DNA from: Hymenobacter sp. DG25B
GTDB lineage: Bacteria > Bacteroidota > Bacteroidia > Cytophagales > Hymenobacteraceae
Length of the DNA: 64,000 bases
Reading direction: 5' to 3'
Assembly: GCF_000801315.1 (NCBI RefSeq)
Contig: NZ_CP010054.1
Coordinates: 1,302,001 to 1,366,000 of the forward strand
The notes under the pieces were generated by a model that searched no databases, had not been told where the DNA came from, and saw only the letters and a list, made by a program, of their open reading frames with translations. The translations under genes and the position numbers were made by a program. Below are positions 18,877-28,157 of the stretch, one piece after another. How positions within the stretch are numbered: the stretch's first letter is position 1; each line of letters opens with the position of its first letter.

Positions 18877-20754
18877 ATGTCCTGGTACTCCTCCTTTTTA
18901 AATTCGATATCGGCCAAAAGACCCCGGCCGGATGGCAAGCCCACGCTCACCGTGCGGGAGCGGGTGTCGGCCCTGCGGCACCTGCCGGCTTTTCTGCGTC
19001 TCATCTGGGAGACCAGCCCGGCCCTCACATTAGGCAATATGGCCTTGCGCCTGGTGCGCGCGGCCCTGCCGCTGGCCATGCTGTATGTGGGCCAGCTGAT
19101 TCTGGATGAGGTCATCAGCCTCAACCGCCTGCCCGCTGCTGAGCGTACGCTTACTCCCGTGCTAAGCCTGCTGGCCCTGGAGTTTGGGCTGGCCGTGCTG
19201 TCTGATGCCCTGGGTCGGGCCGTGGCGCTGCTGGATTCTCTGTTAGGCGACCTGTTTGCCAACCGCTCCTCGGTGCGGCTGATGGAGCACGCCGCCGAGC
19301 TGGATCTGGACCAGTTTGAAGACAGCACGTTCTACGATAAGTTGGAGCGCGCCCGCCGCCAGACCCTGTCCCGCACCGTGCTTATGTCGCAGGTGCTGGC
19401 TCAGGCTCAGGATACCATTACCATGCTGTTTCTGGCCGTGGGACTGGCTGCCTTCAACCCCTGGCTGCTGCTGCTCTTATTAATAGCCGTTATTCCGGCA
19501 TTTCTGGGCGAGTCGCACTTTAATGAGCGCAGTTACTCCCTGGTGCATTCCTGGACACCCGAGCGGCGCGAGCTGGACTACCTGCGCCAGACCGGCGCTT
19601 CCGATGAAACCGCCAAGGAAGTCAAGATTTTTGGCCTGTCGGGCTTTCTCATCAACCGGTTTCGGCTGCTTTCTGATGAGTTTTATCAGAAAAACAAAGT
19701 GCTGGCTTTGCGCCGGGCGGGGTGGGGGGCATTCTTTGCGGCCGTGGGGGCGGCGGGCTACTATGCGGCCTACGTGTACATCATCAGCCAGGCCGTGAAG
19801 GGCGCTATCAGCATTGGGCAGCTTACGTTTCTGGCGGGTTCTTTTGGGCGGATGCGGGGCTTGCTGGAAGGCATCCTCAGCCGCTTCAGCTCAGTAGCCG
19901 AAGGCGCGCTGTACCTGCAGGACTTTTTCGACTTCTTCCACCTGCAGCCCCGCATTGTGCGCGATGAAGCCCGCCCCGTGCGGCCTTTTCCGCAGCCCAT
20001 TCAGCAGGGCTTCACGTTTGAAAACGTGGGGTTCAAGTACCGCAACGCCAGCGGCTGGGCCCTGCGTAACCTCAACTTTACCCTGCAGGCCGGCGAAAAG
20101 CTGGCGCTGGTAGGGGAGAACGGCGCCGGCAAAACCACCCTGGTGAAGCTGCTGGCCCGGCTATACGACCCCACCGAAGGCCGCATTCTGCTGGATGGCC
20201 ACGACCTGCGCGAGTATGACCCCGCCGAGCTGCGCCAGGAAATTGGCGTCATCTTTCAGGACTTCGTCCGGTTTCAGCTTTCCGCAGGCCAGAACCTGGC
20301 CGTGGGGCGCATCGACGAAAAAGACAACCAGCCCCGCATTGAGCAGGCTGCCGCTCAAAGCCTCGCCGACTCCGTAGTACGCAAGCTGCCGGATGGCTAC
20401 AACCAGATAATTGGCCGCCGCTTCTCTAAAGGAGTAGACCTGAGCGGGGGCGAGTGGCAGAAAATAGCCCTGGGCCGCGCCTACATGCGCGATGCCCAGC
20501 TATTGATTCTGGACGAGCCCACCGCCGCCCTGGATGCCCGCGCCGAGCACGAGGTATTCCAGCGCTTCGCCGACCTTACCAAAGGCAAAACCGCCATCCT
20601 CATCAGTCACCGCTTCAGCACCGTGCGTATGGCCAACCGCATTCTGGTGATTGAGCACGGGCAGTTTGTGGAAATCGGCTCGCACGCCGAGCTGCTGGCG
20701 AAAGGCGGGCGCTACGCTGAGCTGTTTCAGCTGCAGGCAGCCGGTTACCGGTAA
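18877..20754 (+). CDS. ABC exporter, fused membrane and ATPase domains
   Basis: 625 residues. Residues ~40-350 form the transmembrane domain with about six hydrophobic segments. Residues ~370-620 form the ATPase with Walker A GENGAGKTTL, signature LSGGEWQK and Walker B LLILDEPTAALD, then the H-loop His in ILISHRFSTVR. The arrangement is that of homodimeric exporters of the MsbA/multidrug/lipid type in the inner membrane. The substrate is unknown. It follows catalase by 156 bases with a hairpin in between, so co-transcription is uncertain. Confidence 0.9.
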   Translation: MSWYSSFLNSISAKRPRPDGKPTLTVRERVSALRHLPAFLRLIWETSPALTLGNMALRLVRAALPLAMLYVGQLILDEVISLNRLPAAERTLTPVLSLLALEFGLAVLSDALGRAVALLDSLLGDLFANRSSVRLMEHAAELDLDQFEDSTFYDKLERARRQTLSRTVLMSQVLAQAQDTITMLFLAVGLAAFNPWLLLLLLIAVIPAFLGESHFNERSYSLVHSWTPERRELDYLRQTGASDETAKEVKIFGLSGFLINRFRLLSDEFYQKNKVLALRRAGWGAFFAAVGAAGYYAAYVYIISQAVKGAISIGQLTFLAGSFGRMRGLLEGILSRFSSVAEGALYLQDFFDFFHLQPRIVRDEARPVRPFPQPIQQGFTFENVGFKYRNASGWALRNLNFTLQAGEKLALVGENGAGKTTLVKLLARLYDPTEGRILLDGHDLREYDPAELRQEIGVIFQDFVRFQLSAGQNLAVGRIDEKDNQPRIEQAAAQSLADSVVRKLPDGYNQIIGRRFSKGVDLSGGEWQKIALGRAYMRDAQLLILDEPTAALDARAEHEVFQRFADLTKGKTAILISHRFSTVRMANRILVIEHGQFVEIGSHAELLAKGGRYAELFQLQAAGYR

Positions 20755-20877
20755 GAAATACAGCCGGCCGGAAAGGCCAAAATATTCCGGCCCAGGCGGG
20801 TAGTTTTTGCTCTGGTAATCAGTAGCTAAGCTGCGGTAAGATATGTATCTTGATAGATCATATTTTACTATAAGCCT

Positions 20878-21462
20878 ATGAAACCATCAGCCACGCTACT
20901 GGTTGCCCTGGGGCTTTCCCTCACGGGCTGCTTCACCGCCTATGAGGCCCAGATTGAATCGGATTATAGTTACAAGGCCGACTTCCGCCGCTACCGCACG
21001 TTCTCCTTTGTTTCCGGCGACGGACTGGCGGCCGACACCAGCAAGCTGGGGCAAATTCTGCGCGACGCCATCCGGACCCGCCTGCGCCAGCAGGGCTACC
21101 AGCTTACGGACCACCGCCCCGATTTACTCGTGAACTTCCACGTGTATGAGGGCGACCTGCGGTTCCGGGGCTTCGCGCAGCCCACCCTTACTTCCTGGAT
21201 ATCATCGGGGCAGGTAGAGACGGAAACCACGCCCAAGGAGCAGCGGGCCACTTACCAGCCCCTGCGTTTGCTGCTGCGGGAAGGTACGCTCCTCATCACC
21301 CTGATTGACAACCGAACGGACCGGGCCATCTGGAATGGCTATGCCGGCGGCGTAACGGTGCCGGCGGGCACCCAGGGCGTAACCGTGCTGCGCCGCTCAG
21401 TGCGCTCCATTTTTGATGAGTACCGGGTATTTTCCCAGGGCTACATCAACAGTAAAAAATAA
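20878..21462 (+). CDS. DUF4136 lipoprotein
   Basis: 194 residues. A lipoprotein signal with lipobox LTGC puts the acylated Cys at residue 18. The mature part reads YEAQIESDYSYKADFRRYRTFSF, then a DLLVNFHV strand, and ends with RAIWNGYAGGVT and VRSIFDEY. This is the pattern of DUF4136 envelope lipoproteins. Their function is unknown. Convergent with the lipoprotein gene that ends at 21475, with only ~12 bases between stops. Confidence 0.82.
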   Translation: MKPSATLLVALGLSLTGCFTAYEAQIESDYSYKADFRRYRTFSFVSGDGLAADTSKLGQILRDAIRTRLRQQGYQLTDHRPDLLVNFHVYEGDLRFRGFAQPTLTSWISSGQVETETTPKEQRATYQPLRLLLREGTLLITLIDNRTDRAIWNGYAGGVTVPAGTQGVTVLRRSVRSIFDEYRVFSQGYINSKK

Positions 21463-21474
21463 AACCCAGCGGCT

Positions 21475-22392
21475 CTAGCGGCGCGCCGTCGGAACCCGGA
21501 ACTGCAGGCCCAGCGAAGGAATAAACGTTACGCCTTTCATCTTGGTAGAGGCGCCGTTCAGCAGCTCGTAGGTGCCGTAGTTCTGGTAGTAAACGGCCAG
21601 CGCGGGCAGAATGTAGGCATAGCGGAAGCCAAATTTACCGTTCACGAACATGCCGAAGGAGGCAAAGTTGTTGCGCCGCGTTAGGCCGGGAATCCGGTTG
21701 TTGCTGCCCGGCAGGAAAAGCTTTTGAGGCTCAAACCCATAGCGCAGGAACGTGTGGTTATACACCACCCCATAGGATAGCGCGCCTATTTCCTCTTCCG
21801 GACCCAGAGAGCGGCTGAACACCAGCGGTATCATCAGGTCGTGGCGGGTAGCCCGGAAATTCAGAAACGAAGTGACATCATCCAGAAAGGGCACGTTAGG
21901 GAGCTTAGCCCGTTGCGTGGCGTATTGCAGGCCAATGCTGCCATAGGTAGCGCCAGCAGCGCCGCCGGGGCTTTCCGGGGTGCCCGTGGGTCCCAGAAAC
22001 TGATACATGGCATCGAACACGTGCGTGCCGAAGGCATATTTATAGCCTACATCCACGCGGTCCACCAGGCCGTAGCGCAGGTACAGGTCAGAGTTGGGCT
22101 GAATGGGGTCCAGCACGTAAGCCAGCGCCGCCGTTTGTACCCGCTCTATCCGCTTATTATAGTTAACAGTGTCTTTGCTGGCGGCCGCTTTGGCTTCGTC
22201 CTTCACCGCATTGCCCAGCTCGTTCAGGGTGCGGGTGCCCACGTTAAAAACAACATCACCTCCCACTTTAAACTGGCCCTTGGGCGTAACCTTGCCCGAG
22301 TGGATAACGGAGCGGGGAGCGGTACAGGAGGCAGCAGCCAGCAGCAGGCCCAGGGCCGGCAGCACACAACGATGGAGTAGGGGAGAGTTCAT
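21475..22392 (-). CDS. Predicted outer-membrane lipoprotein
   Basis: 305 residues. The ATG at 22392 is chosen because it yields a lipoprotein signal (MNSPLLHRCVLPALGLLLAA) with Cys at the ASC lipobox. The longer open frame runs into the divergent gene and is not credible. The mature region contains LRYGLVDRVDVGYKYAFGTH and an alternating beta pattern, and ends LGLQFRVPTARR. This suggests a small outer-membrane barrel or surface beta protein. I do not recognise a named family. Divergent from the HEAT-cyclophilin gene ~110 bases away. Confidence 0.72.
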   Translation of the reverse strand: MNSPLLHRCVLPALGLLLAAASCTAPRSVIHSGKVTPKGQFKVGGDVVFNVGTRTLNELGNAVKDEAKAAASKDTVNYNKRIERVQTAALAYVLDPIQPNSDLYLRYGLVDRVDVGYKYAFGTHVFDAMYQFLGPTGTPESPGGAAGATYGSIGLQYATQRAKLPNVPFLDDVTSFLNFRATRHDLMIPLVFSRSLGPEEEIGALSYGVVYNHTFLRYGFEPQKLFLPGSNNRIPGLTRRNNFASFGMFVNGKFGFRYAYILPALAVYYQNYGTYELLNGASTKMKGVTFIPSLGLQFRVPTARR

Positions 22393-22501
22393 AGAGGGCG
22401 AAGGTAAGCAGCGAACCGGATTTGTTGCTGCGCAGCGAAAACCACGCCGAAGCCATAGCGGGGCTGGCAGGCTCCCTGGAATTTGGCTACTTTGGCTGCC
22501 T

Positions 22502-24499
22502 ATGCCACTTCTCCCTTTCTCTCCCCGGGCTGCTTTCTCCGCTGCGCTTCTCCTGAGTATGGCGGCCTGCGCCCCCCGTGTTCCGGCTTCCGGCCCCACC
22601 GTAGCCGCACCAGTCGGCCCGCCCAACAAGTATGCCGATGCTACCCTGCGGCAGATAGCCACCGCCCAGGATGAACGCAGTACTAGCGCTCTGCTGCCTT
22701 TCCTCAGTAACCCGGAAGCGACGTATCGCCGCGAAGCGGCGCTGGCTTTCGCCTCAGTGCAGGATAAAGCGGCCGTGCCGGCTTTAGCCCGGCTGCTGGC
22801 TACTGACCCCGATGCCTCGGTGCGGCGCATGGCCGCCTTTGCCCTGGGGCAAACCGCCGATACCACTGCCGGTGCCGCGGCTCTGTCAGCGCGGATAGCC
22901 ACGGAGCCCGACCGCGCCGTGCGGCGCTACGTGCTGGAAGCACTGGGCCGCAGTACACCCCGGGCTGGGTTTGAAAGCTTAGTCCGGCTCCCGGCTCCGC
23001 TTTTGCAGGATACCAGCGCTCAGGTAGGGCAGGCCTGGGGATTATACCGGGCTGCCCTGCGCGGTATTACGTCCGAGGCGGCCGTTACGCGCGTGGTACA
23101 GCTGCTGGCCATGCCCACGCCATACCGGGCCCGCCTGGCCGCGGCCAGTACGCTGGCGCGCATACGCAACCTCAACCTCACGCCCTTCGCTGCCCAAATC
23201 ACTAAAGCCTGCCAAACCGACCCTGATTATGCCGTGCGGGCGGCCGCCACGCTGGCCCTGGGCAAAGTAAGCGCCCCGGAAGTGCCGGCCACGCTGGCAG
23301 CCCTGGCCCGCCGCGACCAGGACTACCGCGTACGGTTAAGCGCGCTACGCGCCATGTCGAAAGCCATGTACAGCCCCGTAAAGGAAGCCGCCTGGGATGC
23401 CCTGGCTGATAAGGAAGAACAGGTGGCCCTGGTAGCGGCCGAATTCTTTCTGGCCAATGCCACCGGGGAGCCGGGCTCCTTATTTCTCGATAAAGCTGAG
23501 AAAACCACGCCCTGGCGGGTGCGGGCCACGCTGCTGGCAGCAGCCCTCCGGCAGGAAGGGCCCAACCGCGCCGCAATCCGCCAGGCTATTGAGCAGCGGT
23601 TTGCCGCAGCCAGCTCCGTGTATGAGAAAGGGTATTTATTGAAAGCCTTAAGCGAAGACCCGGAGGCTTATTCCTTTGTGGAGCAGGCTACTTTTGCTCC
23701 TAACCAGCCCGTAGTTTTGGGTACCTATGGCATAGAGGCTTTGGTAGCGCTGCGCCACCAGCCTGGTTTTCCGGCCGCACAGCGCGCGGCGTTTGCGCAG
23801 GCCCTGAAGCGCGCTATCAGCAGTGGAGATGTGGCCCTGATGGGAACCGCTGCCGAAGCCATCCGGGACCCCCGGCTGGCGGCAGGAGATGGGTTGCCCG
23901 GCCCCGCATTCCTGCGGGAGGCGCAGCGCCGGCTGGTGCTGCCCCGCGACCTGGAAGCCTGGCAATCTATCCAACTCACCCTTGATTATCTGGAGAAAAA
24001 GAAGCCCTCCGCGCAGCCCATAGCCAAAGCCGCCACGCACCCCATTGATTGGACCTTGGTACAGACCATTCCGGCGTACCAGAAAGCTGTGGTGCATACC
24101 AGCAAAGGCCCCGTTACGCTGGTGCTGCTGGTAGAGCAGGCCCCGGGCTCCGTGGCCAGCTTTGTACAGCTGGTGAAAGCCGGGTTCTACAATCAGAAAA
24201 ACTTTCACCGCGTGGTGCCCAACTTTGTGGTGCAGGGCGGCTGCCCGCGCGGCGACGGCTGGGGCAGCTCCGACTATAACCTGCGCTCTGAATTTGCCGA
24301 TCTTCGCTATAACGAAGGCGCCGTGGGCCTGGCCTCAGCCGGGAAAGACACGGAAAGCTGCCAGTGGTTTATCACCCATTCTCCCACGCCGCACCTGGAT
24401 GGCCGCTACACCATTTTTGCGCAGGTAGACCGGGGAATGGAGGTTGTCAGCCAGCTGGCGATAGGGGATACTATTGACCGTATTGAACTGTTGCCGTAA
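22502..24499 (+). CDS. HEAT-repeat protein fused to a cyclophilin-type prolyl isomerase
   Basis: 665 residues from the ATG at 22502; the upstream open frame overlaps the divergent gene and is not used. The N-terminus is a likely lipoprotein signal (LLSMAAC). Residues ~45-500 are repeated helical pairs with the HEAT/PBS-type pattern (YRREAALAFASVQD, VRRMAAFALGQTAD, YAVRAAATLALGKV). Residues ~525-660 are a cyclophilin domain (FHRVVPNFVVQGG, GLASAGKDTESCQWFITHSP, LDGRYTIFAQV). It should catalyse prolyl isomerisation in the periplasm while the HEAT part binds partners. The stop overlaps the next ATG by one base, so the pair is translationally coupled. Confidence 0.87.
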   Translation: MPLLPFSPRAAFSAALLLSMAACAPRVPASGPTVAAPVGPPNKYADATLRQIATAQDERSTSALLPFLSNPEATYRREAALAFASVQDKAAVPALARLLATDPDASVRRMAAFALGQTADTTAGAAALSARIATEPDRAVRRYVLEALGRSTPRAGFESLVRLPAPLLQDTSAQVGQAWGLYRAALRGITSEAAVTRVVQLLAMPTPYRARLAAASTLARIRNLNLTPFAAQITKACQTDPDYAVRAAATLALGKVSAPEVPATLAALARRDQDYRVRLSALRAMSKAMYSPVKEAAWDALADKEEQVALVAAEFFLANATGEPGSLFLDKAEKTTPWRVRATLLAAALRQEGPNRAAIRQAIEQRFAAASSVYEKGYLLKALSEDPEAYSFVEQATFAPNQPVVLGTYGIEALVALRHQPGFPAAQRAAFAQALKRAISSGDVALMGTAAEAIRDPRLAAGDGLPGPAFLREAQRRLVLPRDLEAWQSIQLTLDYLEKKKPSAQPIAKAATHPIDWTLVQTIPAYQKAVVHTSKGPVTLVLLVEQAPGSVASFVQLVKAGFYNQKNFHRVVPNFVVQGGCPRGDGWGSSDYNLRSEFADLRYNEGAVGLASAGKDTESCQWFITHSPTPHLDGRYTIFAQVDRGMEVVSQLAIGDTIDRIELLP

Positions 24500-25320
24500 T
24501 GAGCCATTTATCCCTGATGCTACCCGCACGCTCGCGCAACCTGGCTGCGCTATTCATGTGGCTATGGATTAGCCTGGCTGTCACGCCGCTTCAGGCCCAA
24601 ACCACGGCCCCAACGGACTCCGTGCATAAGTATGAGGTGCCGGGCCAGGCCAAGCGCTGGTACCAGACCAAAGCAGTGCGGGCCACGGCCATTCCGGTGC
24701 TGCTCATTGGCTATGGCCTTACCACCATCAATGGCAACGGCATTTACAGTAGCTACGATGCCCAGCGCGACCTGCATCGCCACTTCCCCAACTTCCACAC
24801 CAAGGTAGATGACTACCTGGTACTGGCGCCCTATCTGGAGCTGGCGGCCACCACACTGGCTGGGGTAGAGTCGCACAACGACCGGCTGAACATGGCATTG
24901 GTGATTGTAAAGTCGGAGCTGATTTTTGGCGCAATAGTCACGGGCCTGAAGTATACCACTAACATCCGCCGGCCCGATGGCTCCAATATGCATTCGTTTC
25001 CCTCGGGGCACACGGCGCAGGCGTTTCTGGCGGCCAGCATCGTGCATACCGAGTTTCGGGACAAAAGCCAATGGTACGGGGTAGGAGCTTATACATTGGC
25101 CACCAGCGTAGCGGCCCTGCGCATGCTCAACAACCGCCACTGGCAGAGTGATGTGGTAGCGGGGGCTGGCATCGGTATTCTTTCGGCCCACCTCGGCTAC
25201 CTCACGCACCGCAACCGTTGGGGGCGCAAGCCCATGGGCCGTTCTATCGGGCACGTCTCGGCCACCCCCTGGCAAAGCCTGGATGCCACGGGCCTGCGCG
25301 TAGTAGTCAGCCTACGCTAA
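24499..25320 (+). CDS. PAP2-family phosphatase
   Basis: 273 residues; an N-terminal signal or membrane segment (LWISLAVTPLQAQ) comes first. The three PAP2 motifs are present: KYTTNIRRP (~residue 150), PSGH (~170) and RMLNNRHWQSDV (~210), giving the catalytic His pair and Arg. The family removes phosphate from lipid pyrophosphates or phosphatidic acid at the periplasmic face. The exact lipid cannot be read. Its ATG overlaps the stop of the HEAT-cyclophilin gene, so the two are made together. Confidence 0.88.
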   Translation: MSHLSLMLPARSRNLAALFMWLWISLAVTPLQAQTTAPTDSVHKYEVPGQAKRWYQTKAVRATAIPVLLIGYGLTTINGNGIYSSYDAQRDLHRHFPNFHTKVDDYLVLAPYLELAATTLAGVESHNDRLNMALVIVKSELIFGAIVTGLKYTTNIRRPDGSNMHSFPSGHTAQAFLAASIVHTEFRDKSQWYGVGAYTLATSVAALRMLNNRHWQSDVVAGAGIGILSAHLGYLTHRNRWGRKPMGRSIGHVSATPWQSLDATGLRVVVSLR

Positions 25321-25349
25321 CGGAGGAGGTCAGCCTGTTCCGTAACCAC

Positions 25350-25383
25350 AACTGCCCGCCCTGTAAACTCAGGGCGGGCAGTT
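25350..25383. terminator. Hairpin terminator
   Basis: A 13-bp perfect stem (AACTGCCCGCCCT / AGGGCGGGCAGTT) with an 8-base loop, between the convergent PAP2 and cupin genes. Confidence 0.75.
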
Positions 25384-25404
25384 TCATAAGTGGCAGACGG
25401 TACC

Positions 25405-25746
25405 TTATTTGTCCTCGCGCCCGTGCACGTGGGCCGGGGGCGAGGTAGTTTCTACGGCCGTAAAGGGCTCCAGTATTTTATAGCTGTGCTCGGCGCCCCT
25501 GGGAACCACCCAGGAGTTGCCGGGCTCCAATAACACCATTTGGCCGGCCACGTGCAGCTCGGCGCGCCCACTGATAACGTAGCCCACGGTTTCATAAGGG
25601 CGGGCAGCGGGCTCCTTTGCCGCGGCCGGCTGCTCGTTTTCCCAGAGACGCATGGCCATATGAATACCGGAAGCCAGGTATTTTTCGCCATCGTGGCCCT
25701 TAGGCGAGTAGGCAGAATCAACTTTGGTGATGGTCGTGTCAGACAT
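25405..25746 (-). CDS. Small cupin-domain protein
   Basis: 113 residues. A single cupin barrel: RPYETVGYVISGRAELHV, then LEPGNSWVVPRGAEHSYKI, and a final short strand with VETTSPPAHVHG. The His/Glu metal positions of the classical motif are only partly kept in the first motif (GYVISG preceded by Glu). Cytoplasmic; function unknown. Convergent with the PAP2 gene and divergent from cysE. Confidence 0.8.
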   Translation of the reverse strand: MSDTTITKVDSAYSPKGHDGEKYLASGIHMAMRLWENEQPAAAKEPAARPYETVGYVISGRAELHVAGQMVLLEPGNSWVVPRGAEHSYKILEPFTAVETTSPPAHVHGREDK

Positions 25747-25821
25747 AATAAGTACAGCTGATGTAAAAAATGAAAGAACAGATTCTATATTTCCAGCTAA
25801 CGCGCCCTTGAGCCGTGCGGT

Positions 25822-25829
25822 TACCTTTG
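25822..25829 (+). promoter_or_regulatory. Candidate -7 element for cysE
   Basis: TACCTTTG matches the TAnnTTTG consensus, ~85 bases before the cysE ATG. No -33 TTG at the usual distance was seen. Confidence 0.4.
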
Positions 25830-25914
25830 GCTAAACCTTCCCGTTCTGCCGGGGTTATGTACGCCCAGCCTGGGGCGCCCTCGTATAAGGAGGTCGGCTT
25901 AGCTACTCTTTTTT

Positions 25915-26745
25915 ATGGATTCCACCTTTATTCGTACGCTGGCTCAGGCCCATCAGCAGGTAGCGGCCCCGGTACCGGGCGAAGCCCTGTGCCACCTGGC
26001 CGAGCAAGTATTAAACGTACTGTTTCCGGAGCGCACCGAGCATCCGCTATCCACGGAAGAGGACATTGCCGCCACGTTGCAGAAGCTACAGCAGCACCTG
26101 GTAGCTATTCTCATGGCTTTGCCGATGGAGCCCGCCCTGGCCGAGGAAACAGCCGCCCACTTATTTAGCCGGCTTCCTGCCCTGCACCAGTTGCTTTTGC
26201 TGGATGCCGCCGCCATTGTGGCGGCCGACCCGGCCGCGCAGGGGCATACGGAAGTAGTGCGCACCTACCCGGGCTTCTATGCTATTGCCTTATACCGGCT
26301 GGCGCACGCCCTGCATCAACTGAAAATTCCTCTGCTGCCGCGCATGCTCAGCGAGTACGCGCACGCCCGCACCGGTATCGATATCCACCCCGGGGCGCAG
26401 ATTGGTTCCTCGTTCTGCATCGACCACGGCACCGGCCTCGTTATCGGGGAAACCGCCGTAATCGGGACGCACGTGAAGATATTCCAGGGCGTTACGCTGG
26501 GCGCCCTTAGCGTAACCAAAGAGCTGGCCAACATTAAACGCCACCCCACTATTGAGGATTACGTGGTGATTTACGCCGGCGCCACCATTCTGGGCGGCAG
26601 CACGGTAGTAGGCAGCCACAGTATCATTGGGGGCAATGTCTGGCTCACGGAAAGCGTGCCCTCGCACTCCCGGGTGTACCACCGGGCCCAGATACACGTC
26701 ACCCGCACCGAGGACCCTACCGCCGACTTCACGTTTTCTATCTGA
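25915..26745 (+). CDS. cysE: Serine O-acetyltransferase
   Basis: 276 residues. It transfers acetyl from acetyl-CoA to serine, the first step of cysteine synthesis. The N-terminal helical domain spans ~1-150. The left-handed beta-helix of hexapeptide repeats (~150-250) includes GIDIHPGAQIG, the active-site region FCIDHGTGLVIGETAVIG and the loop TLGALS. The N-terminal domain includes the typical GFYAIALYRLAHAL. The next gene, 87 bases on, makes the enzyme for the second step, so the two form a cysteine unit and may associate as the cysteine synthase complex. Confidence 0.93.
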   Translation: MDSTFIRTLAQAHQQVAAPVPGEALCHLAEQVLNVLFPERTEHPLSTEEDIAATLQKLQQHLVAILMALPMEPALAEETAAHLFSRLPALHQLLLLDAAAIVAADPAAQGHTEVVRTYPGFYAIALYRLAHALHQLKIPLLPRMLSEYAHARTGIDIHPGAQIGSSFCIDHGTGLVIGETAVIGTHVKIFQGVTLGALSVTKELANIKRHPTIEDYVVIYAGATILGGSTVVGSHSIIGGNVWLTESVPSHSRVYHRAQIHVTRTEDPTADFTFSI

Positions 26746-26832
26746 GCCGCCCTGGCCTTATTGCTGCGCCAGTAGTTCCGTCGCTTCTTATTAATTCTAA
26801 TATCTGACATCAGTAACACCTAAGCCTTCCTC

Positions 26833-27753
26833 ATGAAAGTCAACACCATTCTGGATACCATTGGCAACACCCCGCTGTTGCGCCTCAACCGCCTGTTTGC
26901 GCACCGCCCCGATGTAGAAGTCTGGATGAAGCTGGAGCGGGCCAACCCCGGCGGCAGCATCAAAGACCGGATTGCGCTGGCCATGGTAGAACAGGCCGAG
27001 CAAGACGGTACCCTCACCCCGGACATGACCATTGTAGAGCCCACCTCCGGCAATACCGGCGTGGGCCTGGCCATGGTAGCCGCCGTGAAAGGCTACAAGA
27101 TTATCATTGTCATGCCCGAGTCCATGTCCATTGAGCGCCGCCGCCTGATGGCCGCGTATGGTGCCGAGCTGGAGCTGACACCCCGCGAGAAAGGCACCAA
27201 AGGCGCTATTGAGCGGGCTCAGGAAATCGTGAAGAACACACCCGGCACCTGGATGCCCATGCAGTTCGATAACCCCGCCAACGTGAAGGTGCATATCGAA
27301 ACCACGGCCGCCGAAATCCTGCGGGATGCCCCCGAAGGTTTCGACTACTACATTACGGGGGTAGGCACTGGTGGCCACCTCACCGGCGTGGCGGAAGTAC
27401 TGAAACCCAAATTCCCGAACCTGAAAGTGTTTGCCGTAGAGCCGGAGCTTTCTCCGGTTATCAGTGGCGGCGCTCCTGGCCCACACCCGCTACAGGGCAT
27501 CGGGGCGGGCTTCATTCCCGGCAACCTCCACCAGGACGTGCTGGATGGCACCATCCAGATCAGCCAGCAGGAAGCCTATGAAATGACCCGGCGCGCGGCC
27601 CGGGAAGAAGGCATCTTTGTGGGAATATCCTCCGGGGCTTCCCTGGCGGCCGTAGCTAAAAAGCTGGATGAGGTTCCGCAGGGTGGCCGCGTGCTCACCT
27701 TCTGCTACGATACCGGCGAGCGGTATCTGTCGGTAGAAGGCTTGTTCGTATAA
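26833..27753 (+). CDS. cysK: Cysteine synthase (O-acetylserine sulfhydrylase)
   Basis: 306 residues; a PLP enzyme that turns O-acetylserine and sulfide into cysteine. The N-terminus [17 protein letters not shown] is typical. The PLP lysine is Lys44 in GGSIKDR. The substrate loop is [11 protein letters not shown] and the phosphate-binding loop is [11 protein letters not shown]. The C-terminal [10 protein letters not shown] is also conserved. The A- or B-type (cysK or cysM) cannot be settled by eye. Paired with cysE just upstream; followed by a strong terminator. Confidence 0.93.
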   Translation: MKVNTILDTIGNTPLLRLNRLFAHRPDVEVWMKLERANPGGSIKDRIALAMVEQAEQDGTLTPDMTIVEPTSGNTGVGLAMVAAVKGYKIIIVMPESMSIERRRLMAAYGAELELTPREKGTKGAIERAQEIVKNTPGTWMPMQFDNPANVKVHIETTAAEILRDAPEGFDYYITGVGTGGHLTGVAEVLKPKFPNLKVFAVEPELSPVISGGAPGPHPLQGIGAGFIPGNLHQDVLDGTIQISQQEAYEMTRRAAREEGIFVGISSGASLAAVAKKLDEVPQGGRVLTFCYDTGERYLSVEGLFV

Positions 27754-27828
27754 ACCGCTTCTGGCATCTGGCTTCATCAGATGGGGTAAACGAGTTTTTC
27801 CCCGGAACTACTTTGTTCACGGTTCACC

Positions 27829-27867
27829 AACAAAAAACGCCCGGCAATTTGCCGGGCGTTTTTTGTT
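27829..27867 (+). terminator. Rho-independent terminator after cysteine synthase
   Basis: An 18-bp perfect stem with a 3-base loop, with a CGCCCGGC/GCCGGGCG core and six T in the right arm. Confidence 0.88.
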
Positions 27868-27895
27868 AAGGCTAATGCAGCTGCGCATTGGGCAT

Positions 27896-27927
27896 AAAAA
27901 AAGCCCGACTGGTTAAGTCGGGCTTTT
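27896..27927 (-). terminator. Terminator of the tRNA-Ala gene
   Basis: A 12-bp stem (AAAAGCCCGACT / AGTCGGGCTTTT) with a 5-base loop. Read on the minus strand it is followed by a run of T, just 3' of the tRNA. Confidence 0.85.
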
Positions 27928-27936
27928 AAGAAAAAG

Positions 27937-28010
<74 letters not shown>

Positions 28011-28050
28011 TTATTTCAAATTACCAGCTGCCGTGAAGCGTTTGGTGGGA

Positions 28051-28080
28051 CAAAAGTACAGCCGATATCTGAATCTGCAA
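28051..28080 (-). promoter_or_regulatory. Promoter of tRNA-Ala
   Basis: On the minus strand, TTG (28078-28080), a 19-base spacer and TACTTTTG (28051-28058) match the Bacteroidota consensus TTG-N17-23-TAnnTTTG. Transcription should start near 28044, giving a short 5' leader. Confidence 0.75.
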
Positions 28081-28104
28081 GCACTGGGGTGCATTTTTTA
28101 TAAA

Positions 28105-28138
28105 AAAAGAGGGCGGAGAAATCTCTCCGCCCTCTTTT
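28105..28138 (-). terminator. Terminator of the Oar-like receptor gene
   Basis: A 15-bp perfect stem (core GAGGGCGGAGA / TCTCCGCCCTC) with a 4-base loop and a T-run on the minus strand, 20 bases after the receptor stop. Confidence 0.85.
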
Positions 28139-28157
28139 AGCTAACTAAGCCGCTGAC

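Noticed and set aside
22169..22501. Upstream extension of the HEAT-cyclophilin gene
   Set aside because: It overlaps the divergent lipoprotein gene and lacks a signal; the ATG at 22502 gives a lipobox.
22393..22902. Upstream extension of the divergent lipoprotein gene
   Set aside because: It overlaps the HEAT-cyclophilin gene; the ATG at 22392 gives a lipoprotein signal.
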